A program made the position numbers and the translations under genes. Shown in pieces: positions 1 to 9,492 of a stretch of DNA of 64,000 nt; the first letter of the stretch is position 1; every line of letters starts with the position of its first letter. Origin of the DNA: Mesorhizobium sp. M1B.F.Ca.ET.045.04.1.1 (GTDB lineage Bacteria > Pseudomonadota > Alphaproteobacteria > Rhizobiales > Rhizobiaceae). The stretch spans positions 1,240,001 to 1,304,000 of the forward strand of contig NZ_CP034448.1 in assembly GCF_003952465.1 (NCBI RefSeq). The letters run 5' to 3'. A model generated the notes under the pieces. That model was given only the letters and a program-made list of their open reading frames with translations. It was not told the DNA's origin and made no database searches.

Positions 1-56
1 TCCCGTGCGACAATGCGGTGGTATGACGCGCCTGCTGCAGCTTTTCTGAAAACGCG

Positions 57-722
57 CTACGCCCGGCTGCCGAAGATCGCCGAGCCGACCCTGACGCTGG
101 TCGCGCCGAAGGCGACCGCGGTCTCGTAATCGCCGGACATGCCCATCGAGAGTTTTGCGACGCCTGCCTCGCGGGCGATCTTTTCCAAAAGCGCGAAATG
201 CGGACCGGGGTTTTCCTCCGCCGGCGGTATGCACATCAGGCCTTCGACGGCGAGGCCATGAACGTCACGGCAGCGCTTGACGAAACGAACCGCCTCGCGC
301 GGCTCGATGCCGGCCTTCTGCGGCTCGGAGCCGGTGTTGACCTGGACATAGAGTTTTGGCGAACGGCCTCGCCTGGCGATCTCCTTGGCAAGCTCGGCGG
401 CGATCTTCTCGCGGTCGACCGTCTCGATGACGTCGAAAAGCGCCACCGCTTCCTTGGTCTTGTTGGACTGCAGCGGGCCGATCAGGTGCAGCTCGATGTC
501 GGGAAATGCTTGCTTCAGCTCCGGCCACTTGCCTTGCGCTTCCTGGACGCGGTTCTCGCCGAAGACGCGCTGACCTGCCTCGATCACAGGGCGAATATCT
601 TCCGCCGCAAAGGTCTTCGACACCGCGACCAGCGTGACGACGCCTGGCCCGCGCTTTGCCTCGCGCTCGGCATTTGCGATCCTCGCCTTGACCGCGAGAA
701 GCTGTTCGACGGCACTCGTCAT
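57..722 (-). CDS. yggS: YggS/PROSC family PLP-binding homeostasis protein
   Basis: This gene encodes a 221-residue pyridoxal-phosphate-binding protein of the YggS/PLPBP family, a single-domain alanine-racemase-like barrel that buffers free PLP in the cytosol. The segment VTLVAVSKTF holds the lysine expected to bind PLP, and VFGENRVQEAQGKW, HLIGPLQSNKTK and GLMCIPP are family signatures. The frame stays open upstream to 965, but I chose the ATG at 722 because AGGA (730-733) sits 7 nt before it and family proteins are about 220-230 residues. The upstream extension is translated from a palindromic intergenic element. It is divergent from leuS. Confidence 0.93.
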   Translation of the reverse strand: MTSAVEQLLAVKARIANAEREAKRGPGVVTLVAVSKTFAAEDIRPVIEAGQRVFGENRVQEAQGKWPELKQAFPDIELHLIGPLQSNKTKEAVALFDVIETVDREKIAAELAKEIARRGRSPKLYVQVNTGSEPQKAGIEPREAVRFVKRCRDVHGLAVEGLMCIPPAEENPGPHFALLEKIAREAGVAKLSMGMSGDYETAVAFGATSVRVGSAIFGSRA

Positions 723-831
723 GCCCATATCCTGCCCATAGTTTAGCGCCAACGCCGGATCGCCACAGTTGACGGGTCCGGCAATCCATGGTGAACACCG
801 CGACGACATTGTCTCGGCTGCTGGCCTAGGC

Positions 832-969
832 ATGTCGATATTCAGGTGATGCCGGCCTGCAAATGCCGGTTTCCTGCGCTTCCGGTGCTCACGTACTTTA
901 AGTACGCTCCGCTCCGGTTCTCGGAACCCGCCATTTTCGGCTCGGCCTGACCTGAATATCAACACGCCT
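832..969. repeat. Large imperfect palindromic intergenic element (RIME-like)
   Basis: Both ends carry near-identical inverted arms: GATATTCAGGTGATGCCGGC on the left, and its counterpart GATATTCAGGTCAGGCCGAG when the right end is read on the opposite strand. A smaller palindrome around CGTACTTTAAGTACG lies at the centre. A degenerate relative lies at 4208-4450. Palindromic mosaic elements of roughly this size are known from rhizobial intergenic regions (RIME class), but assignment to that family is an inference. The element fills most of the yggS-leuS divergent region, so promoters for either gene must lie close to the starts. Confidence 0.6.
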
Positions 970-1011
970 TAATCCAGTACCGTGCACCCGCTTTTAAGTG
1001 AAAAACATCCG

Positions 1012-3639
1012 ATGGCAACCGAACGATACAATCCGCGCACCTCAGAGCCCAAATGGCAGAAGGCCTGGGCCGAAAAGAAGCTGTTCGAAGCCCGGAACGA
1101 CGACCCGAAGCCGAAATACTACGTGCTCGAGATGTTTCCCTATCCGTCGGGCAAGATCCATATCGGCCACACCCGCAACTATACGATGGGCGACGTCGTG
1201 GCGCGCTACAAGCGCGCCAGGGGTTTCAACGTGCTGCACCCGATGGGCTGGGACGCCTTCGGCATGCCGGCCGAGAACGCGGCAATGCAGAACAAGGTCC
1301 ACCCCAAGGACTGGACTTATGAGAACATCGCCGTCATGCGCGAGCAGCTCAAGATGATGGGCCTGTCGCTCGATTGGGCGCGCGAGTTCGCCACCTGCGA
1401 CGTCGACTATTACCACCGCCAGCAGATGCTGTTCCTCGACTTCGTCGAGAAGGGCCTGGTGACGCGCAAATCCTCCAAGGTCAACTGGGACCCGGAGGAC
1501 ATGACGGTGCTTGCCAACGAGCAGGTCATCGACGGCCGCGGCTGGCGTTCGGGCGCGCTGGTCGAGCAGCGCGAGCTGACGCAGTGGTTTTTCAAGATCA
1601 CCGACTTCGCGCAGGACCTGCTGGAGTCGCTCGAGCGCCTCGACGAATGGCCTGAAAAGGTCAAGCTGATGCAGCACAACTGGATCGGCCGCTCGGACGG
1701 CTTGCTCATCCGCTGGCCGCTGGCGGCTTCGGTCGGCGATGTGCATGAGCTGGAAGTCTACACGACCAGGCCCGACACCATTTTCGGCGCTTCCTTCATG
1801 GCGGTCGCGGCCGATCATCCGCTGGCGAGGAAAGCCGCAGAGAGCAATCCGGCGCTGGCCAAGTTCATCGACGAGGTCCGCCACATGGGCACCTCGGTGG
1901 CCGCGCTCGAGACAGCCGAGAAGAAGGGTTTCGACACCGGCATCCGCGTCGTCCATCCGTTCGACGAGAACTGGACGCTGCCGGTCTATGTCGCCAATTT
2001 CGTGCTGATGGAATACGGCACCGGCGCCATCTTCGGCTGCCCGTCGGGCGACCAGCGCGACCTCGACTTCGCCAACAAATACGGCCTGCCGGTGATCCCG
2101 GTGGTCATGCCGGAAGGCGAAAATCAAGGAAGCTTCCAGATCATCGAGGAAGCCTATGACGGCGACGGCGTGATGATCAATTCGCGCTTCCTCGACGGCA
2201 TGACGCCCGAGCGGGCGTTCGACGAGGTGGCGAAGCTGCTCGAGCAGAAGACGATCGCCGGCCGGCCGATGGCGGAGCGCAAGGTGAATTTCCGCCTGCG
2301 CGACTGGGGCATCTCGCGCCAGCGCTACTGGGGCTGCCCGATTCCGATGATCCATTGCGAGGCCTGCGGCGTGGTGCCGGTGCCGAAGGCCGACCTGCCG
2401 GTCCGGCTGCCCGACGACATCGAGTTCGACCGTCCGGGCAATCCGCTCGACCGCCATCCGACCTGGCGGCATGTGAAGTGCCCGCAATGCGGACGCGACG
2501 CGCGGCGCGAGACCGACACGATGGACACCTTCGTCGACTCGTCCTGGTATTTCGCGCGCTTCACGGCGCCCTGGGCCAACGAGCCGACCGAGCCGAAGGC
2601 GGCCGACGAATGGCTGGCGGTCGACCAGTATATCGGCGGCATCGAGCATGCGATCCTGCATCTGCTCTATTCGCGCTTCTTCACCCGCGCCATGCGCGAG
2701 ACCGGCCATCTCAATCTCGCCGAGCCGTTCAAGGGCCTGTTCACGCAAGGCATGGTGGTGCACGAGACCTACCGGGTCGGCGGCCCGTCGACCAATGGGC
2801 GCTGGCTGTCGCCGGGCGAGGTCAGGATCGAGGATGCGGGCGGCAAGCGCCGGGCCATCGAGATCGCCACCGGCGAAGAGGCGACTATCGGCGCGCTCGA
2901 GAAAATGTCGAAGTCGAAGAAGAACACGGTGAGCCCGGAAGAGATCACCGACGGCTACGGCGCCGACACCGCGCGCTGGTTCATGCTGTCGGACTCGCCG
3001 CCCGAACGCGACGTCGAATGGACGGACGAGGGTGCTGCCGGCGCGCATCGCTTCGTCCAGCGCGTCTGGCGCCTGGTGCAGATCGCGGCCGAGCAGCTTA
3101 CCGGCGTCAACCCGGCTGCGGCGAAGGAAGGCGATGCCGGAGCCGTCTCCAAGGCCGCGCACAAGATCCTGAAGGCGATCGGCGAGGACATCGAGAAGCT
3201 CGGCTTCAACCGGGCGATCGCGCGCATCTACGAGCTTGCCAATGCGCTGACCGCGCCGCTCAACGATGTCGCCGAAGGCAAGGCGGACGCGGCGCTCAAA
3301 GCCGCCTGCCGTGAGGCCGTCGAGATCCTGGTGCATGTGATCGCGCCGGTGATGCCGCATCTGGCCGAGGAATGCTGGCAGGAGCTGGGCGGCACCGAGA
3401 TGGTCGCGGAACGGCCGTGGCCGGCCTACGATCCGGCTCTCGTCGTCGACAACGAGATCGTGCTGCCGGTGCAGGTCAACGGCAAGAAGCGTGGGGATTT
3501 GACAATTGCCCGCGACGCGGATCAAGGTGCCGTCGAAAAAGCGGTGCTGGCCCTCGACTTCGTGCAAAAAGCGCTCGATGGTAAGGCCCCCCGCAAGGTG
3601 ATCATCGTCCCGCAGAGGATCGTCAATGTCGTTGCCTGA
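1012..3639 (+). CDS. leuS: Leucine-tRNA ligase
   Basis: Class I leucyl-tRNA synthetase of 875 residues, which charges tRNA-Leu in the cytosol. The HIGH motif is in [11 protein letters not shown] (residues about 50-53) and the KMSKS motif is at residues 631-635. The CP1 editing domain ([16 protein letters not shown]) and a zinc-type CEACG/CPQCG segment lie between them, and an anticodon-binding helical domain forms the C-terminus. The frame is open from an ATG at 982, but I prefer the ATG at 1012 (MATERYNPR), which matches the family N-terminus. The 3' end overlaps lptE by 14 nt, so the two are probably co-translated. Confidence 0.97.
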   Translation: MATERYNPRTSEPKWQKAWAEKKLFEARNDDPKPKYYVLEMFPYPSGKIHIGHTRNYTMGDVVARYKRARGFNVLHPMGWDAFGMPAENAAMQNKVHPKDWTYENIAVMREQLKMMGLSLDWAREFATCDVDYYHRQQMLFLDFVEKGLVTRKSSKVNWDPEDMTVLANEQVIDGRGWRSGALVEQRELTQWFFKITDFAQDLLESLERLDEWPEKVKLMQHNWIGRSDGLLIRWPLAASVGDVHELEVYTTRPDTIFGASFMAVAADHPLARKAAESNPALAKFIDEVRHMGTSVAALETAEKKGFDTGIRVVHPFDENWTLPVYVANFVLMEYGTGAIFGCPSGDQRDLDFANKYGLPVIPVVMPEGENQGSFQIIEEAYDGDGVMINSRFLDGMTPERAFDEVAKLLEQKTIAGRPMAERKVNFRLRDWGISRQRYWGCPIPMIHCEACGVVPVPKADLPVRLPDDIEFDRPGNPLDRHPTWRHVKCPQCGRDARRETDTMDTFVDSSWYFARFTAPWANEPTEPKAADEWLAVDQYIGGIEHAILHLLYSRFFTRAMRETGHLNLAEPFKGLFTQGMVVHETYRVGGPSTNGRWLSPGEVRIEDAGGKRRAIEIATGEEATIGALEKMSKSKKNTVSPEEITDGYGADTARWFMLSDSPPERDVEWTDEGAAGAHRFVQRVWRLVQIAAEQLTGVNPAAAKEGDAGAVSKAAHKILKAIGEDIEKLGFNRAIARIYELANALTAPLNDVAEGKADAALKAACREAVEILVHVIAPVMPHLAEECWQELGGTEMVAERPWPAYDPALVVDNEIVLPVQVNGKKRGDLTIARDADQGAVEKAVLALDFVQKALDGKAPRKVIIVPQRIVNVVA

Positions 3640-4204
3640 TCCGGAAAAGTCACAGGCGGCGCATTTGCTGCGCCGCGCGGCTCTCTTCGGGCTGGTCGCC
3701 TCGCTGGCGCTGGTCTCGGCCTGCACGGTGCGGCCGCTCTATTCCAGCCAGCCGCTGACAGCCGGCTCGCAGGTCGGCGCCGCCGCCGAGCTGGCATCGA
3801 TCTCGATCAAGCCGGTCGGCACGCGCTACGGCCAGCAGGTGCGCAACAATCTGATCTTCGCTTTCGGCCAGGGCTCGGGCGAACCGGCCTCGCCGGCCTA
3901 CACGCTCGACCTCGGCGTCAGCGAGCTGGTCGAATCGGCGGCCATCGTCCAGGTGCAGACCGAAGAGGACGAGCCGACGGCCGGCACCGTGACGCTTACC
4001 GCCAATTATGTGCTGCGGGATGCGACCGGCGCGGTGGTAGCGGTCGGCAAGCGGTCGATCCCATCGTCCTTCGACCGGCCGCGCCAGGAGTTCGCGGCCT
4101 ACCGGGCGCAGATCGACGCCGAGAACCGCGCCGCCCGCGAGCTTGCCGATATGCTGCGCCTGGCGATCGCCCAGGATCTGGCCAAGCACGGCAAGAAGGC
4201 CTGA
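3626..4204 (+). CDS. lptE: LPS-assembly lipoprotein LptE
   Basis: A 192-residue outer-membrane lipoprotein that plugs the LptD barrel in lipopolysaccharide export. The N-terminus has positive residues, a hydrophobic stretch ([15 protein letters not shown]) and a lipobox ending in Cys at residue 33. It is followed by CTVRPLYS, typical of alphaproteobacterial LptE. It overlaps leuS by 14 nt, an arrangement common in Rhizobiales, where holA usually follows. Here lptE is instead followed by degenerate palindromic repeats and a MerR gene. Confidence 0.88.
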   Translation: MSLPDPEKSQAAHLLRRAALFGLVASLALVSACTVRPLYSSQPLTAGSQVGAAAELASISIKPVGTRYGQQVRNNLIFAFGQGSGEPASPAYTLDLGVSELVESAAIVQVQTEEDEPTAGTVTLTANYVLRDATGAVVAVGKRSIPSSFDRPRQEFAAYRAQIDAENRAARELADMLRLAIAQDLAKHGKKA

Positions 4205-4207
4205 GGT

Positions 4208-4450
4208 GTGTTGAGATTCAGGTGAGGCCGGCCTGCGAAGGGCGGCTTCCTGCGCTTCCGGCCTTCGCCGACCGAAGCGCTCATGAATGGCGTGGCAGTT
4301 AAATTAAGGCTAGGGCCGGCGTGGGCCAGCCTTCGCCGACCGAAGCGCTCATAAGTGTGTCCGTCCTATGAAGGCTACGGCCGGTTCCCGGAAACCGTCC
4401 AGTTTAGTCGCTTCGCGCCCGTCTTCGACTCCGGCTCGGCCTGACCAGAT
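4208..4450. repeat. Degenerate palindromic element with an internal direct repeat
   Basis: The left end (GATTCAGGTGAGGCCGGCCT) and right end (GGCTCGGCCTGACCAGATT) match the ends of the 832-969 element, but the middle is expanded. It contains two copies of CTTCGCCGACCGAAGCGCTC about 67 bp apart (from about 4263 and 4330). I see no gene between lptE and the MerR start (4205-4773), only this element and the 4653-4702 hairpin. Confidence 0.5.
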
Positions 4451-4652
4451 TGTCGGATGCAGAAGCTCCAACCGATCCAGTCATGAATGGTGGTTGCTCT
4501 CCGGCGTTCAGGCATCATCTCGCAAGCGGAAGCGGCGAACCTTTATGGCTCTCATGTCATGGAACAGGTCGCTACCGTGTAGGAGCCGGAGTTGCGCGAC
4601 TAGACCGTGATGGCGTTTCGTTGAATCGCCATCCCGATCTAACTCTTTGCTG

Positions 4653-4702
4653 GAGCATGATCTTTCTCCGAAAACCGGTTCCCACTTTTCGGGATCATGC
4701 TC
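4653..4702. repeat. Short palindromic element, GAGCATGATC type
   Basis: GAGCATGATC (4653-4662) is repeated in inverted form as GATCATGCTC (4693-4702). The inner CCGAAAACCGG and TTTTCGG segments extend the stem. Relatives with the same layout lie at 9956-10004 and 24539-24588, so this is a dispersed repeat family rather than a gene-specific terminator. Confidence 0.65.
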
Positions 4703-4712
4703 TAGTTACCCC

Positions 4713-4733
4713 TTGACTTAGAGCGCACTCTAA
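4713..4733 (+). promoter_or_regulatory. MerR-type promoter/operator upstream of the merR gene
   Basis: TTGACT at 4713-4718 fits a -35 box. It runs directly into the dyad TTAGAG-CGCA-CTCTAA (4718-4733), which has perfect 6-bp arms. A dyad placed between -35 and -10 is the classic MerR-family operator layout. It lies 40 nt before the regulator start at 4774, suggesting autoregulation. Confidence 0.7.
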
Positions 4734-4773
4734 CCGGTAGCTTCCCGTGCGTCGTGACGAAAGAAGGGCGTTC

Positions 4774-5202
4774 ATGAAGATTGGTGAACTGGCGAAGCGT
4801 TCGGGATTATCGACCCACACCATCCGTTACTATGAGCGGATCGGGCTGCTTCCCTATGCCGACAGGGACCAATCGGGCCAACGTGACTACGACGCATCAA
4901 TCCTCAGCTGGATAGAATTTCTCGACCGTCTCAAAGCGACCGGGATGCCTATCCGGGAAATGCTGCGCTACGAGGCCTTGCGGGAACGTGGCGTCGGCAC
5001 GGAAGCGGAGCGCGGCGCGTTGCTTGAACGGCACCGCGAGCGTGTCCGAGCGCATGTGGCCGAATTGCAAGCCTGCCTTCTCGTCCTCGACACCAAGATT
5101 GCCGGATATGCAGGCAAAGAACAGAGGATGAAAGAATATGACGCAACAATCCCCGAACGCCGGCGAAAGCCGGCTGGAACGCGGCAAGCGGGCGCTCGCT
5201 GA
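4774..5202 (+). CDS. MerR family transcriptional regulator
   Basis: A 142-residue regulator. The N-terminal winged helix-turn-helix starts MKIGELAKRSGLSTHTIRYY, the standard MerR signature, and a dimerisation coiled coil follows around residues 75-120. No metal-binding cysteine cluster is visible, so it resembles the AdhR/NmlR-like or organic-ligand branch rather than metal sensors. I chose the ATG at 4774 over the one at 4747 because it matches the family start and follows AGAAGGG. A MerR operator dyad lies just upstream. Its 3' end overlaps the next gene by 65 nt, so the pair is probably one operon. Confidence 0.88.
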   Translation: MKIGELAKRSGLSTHTIRYYERIGLLPYADRDQSGQRDYDASILSWIEFLDRLKATGMPIREMLRYEALRERGVGTEAERGALLERHRERVRAHVAELQACLLVLDTKIAGYAGKEQRMKEYDATIPERRRKPAGTRQAGAR

Positions 5203-5557
5203 AATCGACGGCGAAGCCGGCCACAATGTCATTGCCGCTCTGGCGGACATTGCCCCCGACTTCGCAAACTACGTGTTCGAGTTCTCGTTTGGCGACATTT
5301 ACAGCCGCCCCGGCCTCGATCTGCGCGCTCGAGAAATCGCCACCGTCGCGGCGCTGACCGCGATGGGGACAGCGACTCCGCAATTGAAGGTTCACATCGA
5401 GGCAGGCCTGAATGTCGGGCTGACCAAGGACGAAATCGTCGAGATCATCATGCAGATGGCGGTCTATGCGGGCTTTCCTGCCGCGCTCAACGGCCTGTTC
5501 GCAGCCAAGGAAGTATTCGCCCGATTTCCCGTCCAGAAGGGGGAAGCGACCGTGTAG
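5138..5557 (+). CDS. Carboxymuconolactone decarboxylase family protein
   Basis: A 139-residue protein of the carboxymuconolactone decarboxylase (CMD/AhpD-like) fold. The central region (RPGLDLRAREIATVAALTAM) and the later helix (GLTKDEIVEIIMQMAVYAGF) are diagnostic. The CxxC pair of peroxidase-type AhpD proteins is absent, so it belongs to the PcaC-like branch. The substrate is unknown, and no protocatechuate genes are nearby. The preceding MerR gene overlaps it by 65 nt and is the obvious candidate regulator. Confidence 0.82.
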   Translation: MTQQSPNAGESRLERGKRALAEIDGEAGHNVIAALADIAPDFANYVFEFSFGDIYSRPGLDLRAREIATVAALTAMGTATPQLKVHIEAGLNVGLTKDEIVEIIMQMAVYAGFPAALNGLFAAKEVFARFPVQKGEATV

Positions 5558-5675
5558 GAGCCCGGTTCACGGCGAGGGACCACGAGATGGCGCAGGTGGC
5601 TTAGGAGCCTTCCGATCCCGGGTTTCGTGCGTCACGCGGCCAAAGGCCATTACCTTCGCGCGCCGCTTGTATCTA

Positions 5676-5704
5676 AAAAAGGCCGGTTGCCCGGCCTCTT
5701 TTTG
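5676..5704. terminator. Bidirectional rho-independent terminator
   Basis: An AGGCCGG/CCGGCCT stem (5680-5686 and 5691-5697) with loop TTGC is flanked by an A-tract on the left and a T-tract on the right. It can therefore terminate transcription on both strands. It sits between the convergent CMD-like gene (+) and the aldolase gene (-). Confidence 0.85.
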
Positions 5705-5718
5705 TCTGATCTCCAGCC

Positions 5719-6375
5719 TCAGCCGATCTTCTGGCCGGTCTTGGCCCAGTCGGCGAGGAAGGCGGCAAGGCCCTTGTCGGTCAGCGGATGGTTGACCAGC
5801 GCCCTCAGCGTTGCCGGCGGCGCGGTCACGATATCGGCGCCGATCAACGCGGCCTGCTTGACGTGGTTCACCGTGCGTACCGAAGCGGTCAGGATCTCGG
5901 TCTTGAAGTCGTAATTGTCGTAGATGGTGCGGATTTCCGAGATCACTTCCATGCCGTCAGAGCCGGTGTCGTCGATGCGGCCGACGAAGGGCGAGATGAA
6001 GGAGGCGCCGGCCTTGGCGGCGAGCAGCGCCTGGTTGGCCGAGAAGCAGAGCGTCACGTTGACCATGCGGTTCATCTGGGTGCGGATCGTCTTGCAGGCC
6101 TTCAGCCCATCCAGCGTCAGCGGTACCTTGATGGCGACATTGGGCGCGATCCTGGCCAGCACCTCGGCTTCGGCCATCATGTCCTTGAACTCGGTCGCGA
6201 CAACCTCGGCCGAGACCGGGCCTTCGACGATGTCGCAGATCTGCTTCGTGACCTCGGAGATCTTGCCGCCCGATTTCAGGATCAGCGAGGGGTTGGTGGT
6301 GACGCCATCGAGCAGCCCCAAATCGTTCAGTTCCTTGATCTCTTTGATGTCGGCAGTATCGACAAAAAACTTCAT
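5719..6375 (-). CDS. fsa: Fructose-6-phosphate aldolase / small transaldolase family
   Basis: A 218-residue protein of the short transaldolase/FSA (TalC/MipB) family, a cytosolic TIM barrel that forms a Schiff base with sugar phosphates. [20 protein letters not shown] at the start and VTTNPSLI are signatures, and the catalytic lysine is in [11 protein letters not shown]. Transaldolase and fructose-6-phosphate aldolase activities cannot be separated confidently by eye. I chose the ATG at 6375 because AAGGAG precedes it closely; the upstream ATG at 6414 has no such support. It is divergent from priA. Confidence 0.9.
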   Translation of the reverse strand: MKFFVDTADIKEIKELNDLGLLDGVTTNPSLILKSGGKISEVTKQICDIVEGPVSAEVVATEFKDMMAEAEVLARIAPNVAIKVPLTLDGLKACKTIRTQMNRMVNVTLCFSANQALLAAKAGASFISPFVGRIDDTGSDGMEVISEIRTIYDNYDFKTEILTASVRTVNHVKQAALIGADIVTAPPATLRALVNHPLTDKGLAAFLADWAKTGQKIG

Positions 6376-6466
6376 GGCAGTCTCCTTGGGGATTTCCGGG
6401 TGCCGGTCAGGCACGTTCGAGGGTCACTCTTTGATCTAGAGCAAAGTCGGGGCAAGGTCACGCCTG

Positions 6467-8650
6467 ATGATCGAAGATTCGCCCTTTGTCGCGGCCGCAC
6501 CGGTGCTGGTGCCGATGCCGGCCGAACGGCCCTACACCTACGCCGTGCCGCCGGGCATGCGCGTGGTGCCGGGCTCGATCGTGCGCGTGCCGCTAGGCCC
6601 CCGGCAGGTCGCCGGCATCGTGTGGGACGGCGTCGTCGAATCCGTCGATCCGAAGAAGCTGCGGCCGATCGAGGAGGTCTTCGACTGTCCGCCGATCGAC
6701 AAGGCGATGCGCCGCTTCGTCGACTGGATCGCGCAATACACGCTGTCGGCCCCCGGCATGGTGGCGCGCATGCTGCTCCGAGCCCCGGAAGCGTTCGACC
6801 CCGAGCCGTGGATCGAAGGGCTGCAGCGCACCCTTGCCGAGCCGGACCGGTTGACCGACGCGCGGCGCCGCGTGCTGGAAACGGCCGAGGGTGGGCTTGC
6901 CTGGACGCGCTCGGGGCTCGCCCATGCGGCGGGCGTGTCCTCGACCGTCATCGACGGACTGAGAGCACAGGGCGTGTTCGAGACGGTGATGATCCCGCCA
7001 AGGCCCGTGGTGGCGGCGCCCGATCCCGGCCATGCCGTGCCGGAATTGATGCCGGACCAGAAGGCGGCGGCCGAGAAGCTGCGCGGAGCTGTCGCTGCCG
7101 ACGCCTTCAACGTCACCCTGCTCGACGGTGTTACCGGATCGGGCAAGACCGAGGTCTATTTCGAGGCGGTGGCGGCGGCGCTCGACAAAGGCAAGCAGGT
7201 GCTGATCCTGCTGCCGGAAATCGCGCTCACCCATGCCTTCCTCGAACGCTTCCAGGACAGGTTCGGCGCTAAGCCGGCGGAGTGGCATTCCGACTTGCCG
7301 CCGAGGATGCGCGAACGTGTCTGGCGGCAGATCGCGGAAGGCGGCGTGCGCGTCGTCGCCGGCGCGCGCTCGGCGCTGTTCCTGCCGTTCAAGGACCTCG
7401 GCCTGATCGTCGTCGACGAGGAGCATGATCCTGCCTACAAGCAGGAGGACCGCGTCTTCTACAATGCCCGCGACATGGCGGTGGTGCGCGGCCACATCGG
7501 CGCCTTTCCGGTCGTGCTCGCCTCGGCGACGCCCTCGGTCGAGAGCCGGGTCAATGCAAGCCAGGGCCGCTACGCCAGAGCGGTCCTGTCGTCGCGCTTC
7601 GCCGAGGCGGCGCTTCCGGACTTGAAGTCGATCGACATGCGGCGCGCCCCGCCGGCGCGCGGCGGCTTCCTGTCGCCTCTCCTTCTGGAGCAGATGCAGC
7701 GCACGCTGGAGAGACAAGAGCAGTCGCTGCTCTTCCTCAACCGGCGCGGCTATGCGCCGCTGACGCTCTGCCGCGTGTGCGGCCATCGCTTCGGCTGCCC
7801 GGTCTGCTCGGCCTGGCTGGTCGAGCATCGCTTTCGCGGCCAGCTCGTGTGCCATCATTGCGGCCACAACGAGCGACGGCCGGAAGCCTGCCCGGAATGC
7901 GGCACGCTCGATCATCTGGTGGCCTGCGGGCCGGGCGTCGAGCGCATTGCCGAGGAGGTGGTGGCGCATTTCCCGGACGCGCGTACCATCGTGCTGTCGT
8001 CCGACCTTCTGGGCGGCGTGCGCCGGCTGCGGCTCGAGCTCGAGGCCGTCGCCAATGGCGAGGCCGACATCGTCATCGGCACACAGCTCGTCGCCAAGGG
8101 CCACAATTTTCCCGGCATGACGCTGGTCGGCGTGGTCGACGCCGATCTCGGTCTCGCCAATGGCGACCCGCGTGCGGCCGAGCGCACCTTCCAGCTGCTC
8201 AGCCAGGTGACGGGGCGCGCCGGCCGCACCGGCAAGAAGAGCCTCGGCCTGTTGCAGACCTACCAGCCGGACCATCCGGTGATGCGGGCGATCGTCTCCG
8301 GCGATTCGGAAGCTTTTTATGAGCGCGAGATTACGGAGCGCGAGCGGGCGGCACTCCCTCCCTTTGGCCGGCTCGCCGGCATTATCGTAAGCGCGGCGAC
8401 ACGAGGCGAGGCCGAGGGTCATGCGCGGGGCCTGCGGCGTGCCGCGCCCAATGCGTCCGATCTCTTCGTGCTCGGGCCGGCGGAGGCGCCGCTGTCGCTG
8501 ATCGGCGGCCGCCACCGTTTCCGCCTGCTGGTGCAGGGCGAGCGGCGCGCCGACATGCAGGGCTTCATCCGTGCCATGCTGGCCGACGGACCGAAGCTGA
8601 GGGGCTCGGTGCGCGTGCAGGTCGACATCGACCCGCAAAGTTTTCTGTGA
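6467..8650 (+). CDS. priA: Primosomal replication restart helicase PriA
   Basis: A 727-residue superfamily 2 3'-5' DNA helicase that restarts stalled replication forks. The N-terminal DNA-binding domain contains PYTYAVP. Walker A is in DGVTGSGKTEVY, and Walker B is the DEEH box in LIVVDEEHDPAYKQ. The zinc-binding insertion has paired cysteines (CRVCGHRFGCPVC, CHHCGH, CPECGT). Helicase motifs near the end include GTQLVAKGHNFP and QVTGRAGR. The length is normal for the family. It is divergent from the aldolase gene. Confidence 0.97.
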   Translation: MIEDSPFVAAAPVLVPMPAERPYTYAVPPGMRVVPGSIVRVPLGPRQVAGIVWDGVVESVDPKKLRPIEEVFDCPPIDKAMRRFVDWIAQYTLSAPGMVARMLLRAPEAFDPEPWIEGLQRTLAEPDRLTDARRRVLETAEGGLAWTRSGLAHAAGVSSTVIDGLRAQGVFETVMIPPRPVVAAPDPGHAVPELMPDQKAAAEKLRGAVAADAFNVTLLDGVTGSGKTEVYFEAVAAALDKGKQVLILLPEIALTHAFLERFQDRFGAKPAEWHSDLPPRMRERVWRQIAEGGVRVVAGARSALFLPFKDLGLIVVDEEHDPAYKQEDRVFYNARDMAVVRGHIGAFPVVLASATPSVESRVNASQGRYARAVLSSRFAEAALPDLKSIDMRRAPPARGGFLSPLLLEQMQRTLERQEQSLLFLNRRGYAPLTLCRVCGHRFGCPVCSAWLVEHRFRGQLVCHHCGHNERRPEACPECGTLDHLVACGPGVERIAEEVVAHFPDARTIVLSSDLLGGVRRLRLELEAVANGEADIVIGTQLVAKGHNFPGMTLVGVVDADLGLANGDPRAAERTFQLLSQVTGRAGRTGKKSLGLLQTYQPDHPVMRAIVSGDSEAFYEREITERERAALPPFGRLAGIIVSAATRGEAEGHARGLRRAAPNASDLFVLGPAEAPLSLIGGRHRFRLLVQGERRADMQGFIRAMLADGPKLRGSVRVQVDIDPQSFL

Positions 8651-8677
8651 GACCAATCCTGCAGCGGAGTGTCTGTC

Positions 8678-9373
8678 ATGAAAACCCTTGGCCTGCTCGG
8701 CGGCATGAGCTGGGAATCGACGGCGATCTATTATCGTCTCCTCAACGAGATCGTGCGCGAGCGACTGGGCGGCCTGCGTTCGGCAAAGCTGTTGCTCTGG
8801 TCATTTGATTTCGCCGAGATCGCCGAACGCCAGCACGCGGGCGACTGGGAAGGCGCCGGCGCTCTTCTCGTCGAAGCGGCGCGCGGATTGGAGGCTGCCG
8901 GCGCGCAAGGCTTGGTGATCTGCACCAACACCATGCACAAGCTGGCCAACGAGGTGCAGGCGGCGGTATCGATCCCGCTCATCCACATTGCCGACGCCAC
9001 GGCGCGCGCCGTCGCCGATGCAGGCGTGAAGCGCCCGGCGCTGCTCGCGACGCGCTTCACCATGGAGCAGGATTTCTACAAGGGGCGACTCGCCGACAAA
9101 TTCGGTTTGCAGCCGGTGGTGCCAGACCTGGCGGGCCGCGACATGGTGCACCGGATTATCTATGACGAGCTCTGCCAGGGCGTCGTCGGCGAATCATCGA
9201 AAGCGGCCTATATCGAAGAGGTCGGCCGCATGCGGCGCGATGAACAAATCGACGGCGTCATCATGGGCTGCACCGAGATCACCATGCTGATCGGGCAGGG
9301 CGATTTCGACATCCCGGTGTTCGACACCACGCGCATCCATGCCGAGGCGGCGGTCGACTTCGCGTTGTCCTGA
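8678..9373 (+). CDS. Aspartate/glutamate racemase family protein
   Basis: A 231-residue cofactor-independent racemase of the Asp/Glu (YgeA-like) family. It begins MKTLGLLGGMSWESTAIYY. The two catalytic cysteines expected of the family are in VICTNTMHK and IMGCTEITML. I chose the ATG at 8678 because GGAG (8666-8669) precedes it by 8 nt, whereas the GTG at 8669 overlaps that site. It follows priA by 27 nt on the same strand, so read-through is possible. The exact substrate cannot be read from the sequence. Confidence 0.88.
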   Translation: MKTLGLLGGMSWESTAIYYRLLNEIVRERLGGLRSAKLLLWSFDFAEIAERQHAGDWEGAGALLVEAARGLEAAGAQGLVICTNTMHKLANEVQAAVSIPLIHIADATARAVADAGVKRPALLATRFTMEQDFYKGRLADKFGLQPVVPDLAGRDMVHRIIYDELCQGVVGESSKAAYIEEVGRMRRDEQIDGVIMGCTEITMLIGQGDFDIPVFDTTRIHAEAAVDFALS

Positions 9374-9492
9374 TCGGGCGCTCTTCCGACGCGTCTTTTC
9401 CTGCGCCTTTTCTAATGTGCCGGCCGCCATCTGGCGCGCGGCTTTTCCTCAGCTAGAATGCGCCAATTCAAATAAGCATTTACGAGGGGAAG

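Noticed and set aside
1042..3726. Long minus-strand ORF opposite leuS (894 codons)
   Set aside because: It is an antisense shadow of leuS in GC-rich DNA, with Arg/Leu-biased composition and no domain. leuS itself has intact HIGH and KMSKS motifs.
6593..8656. 687-codon minus-strand ORF opposite priA
   Set aside because: Shadow of priA. No recognisable motif; the plus strand encodes a full-length helicase.
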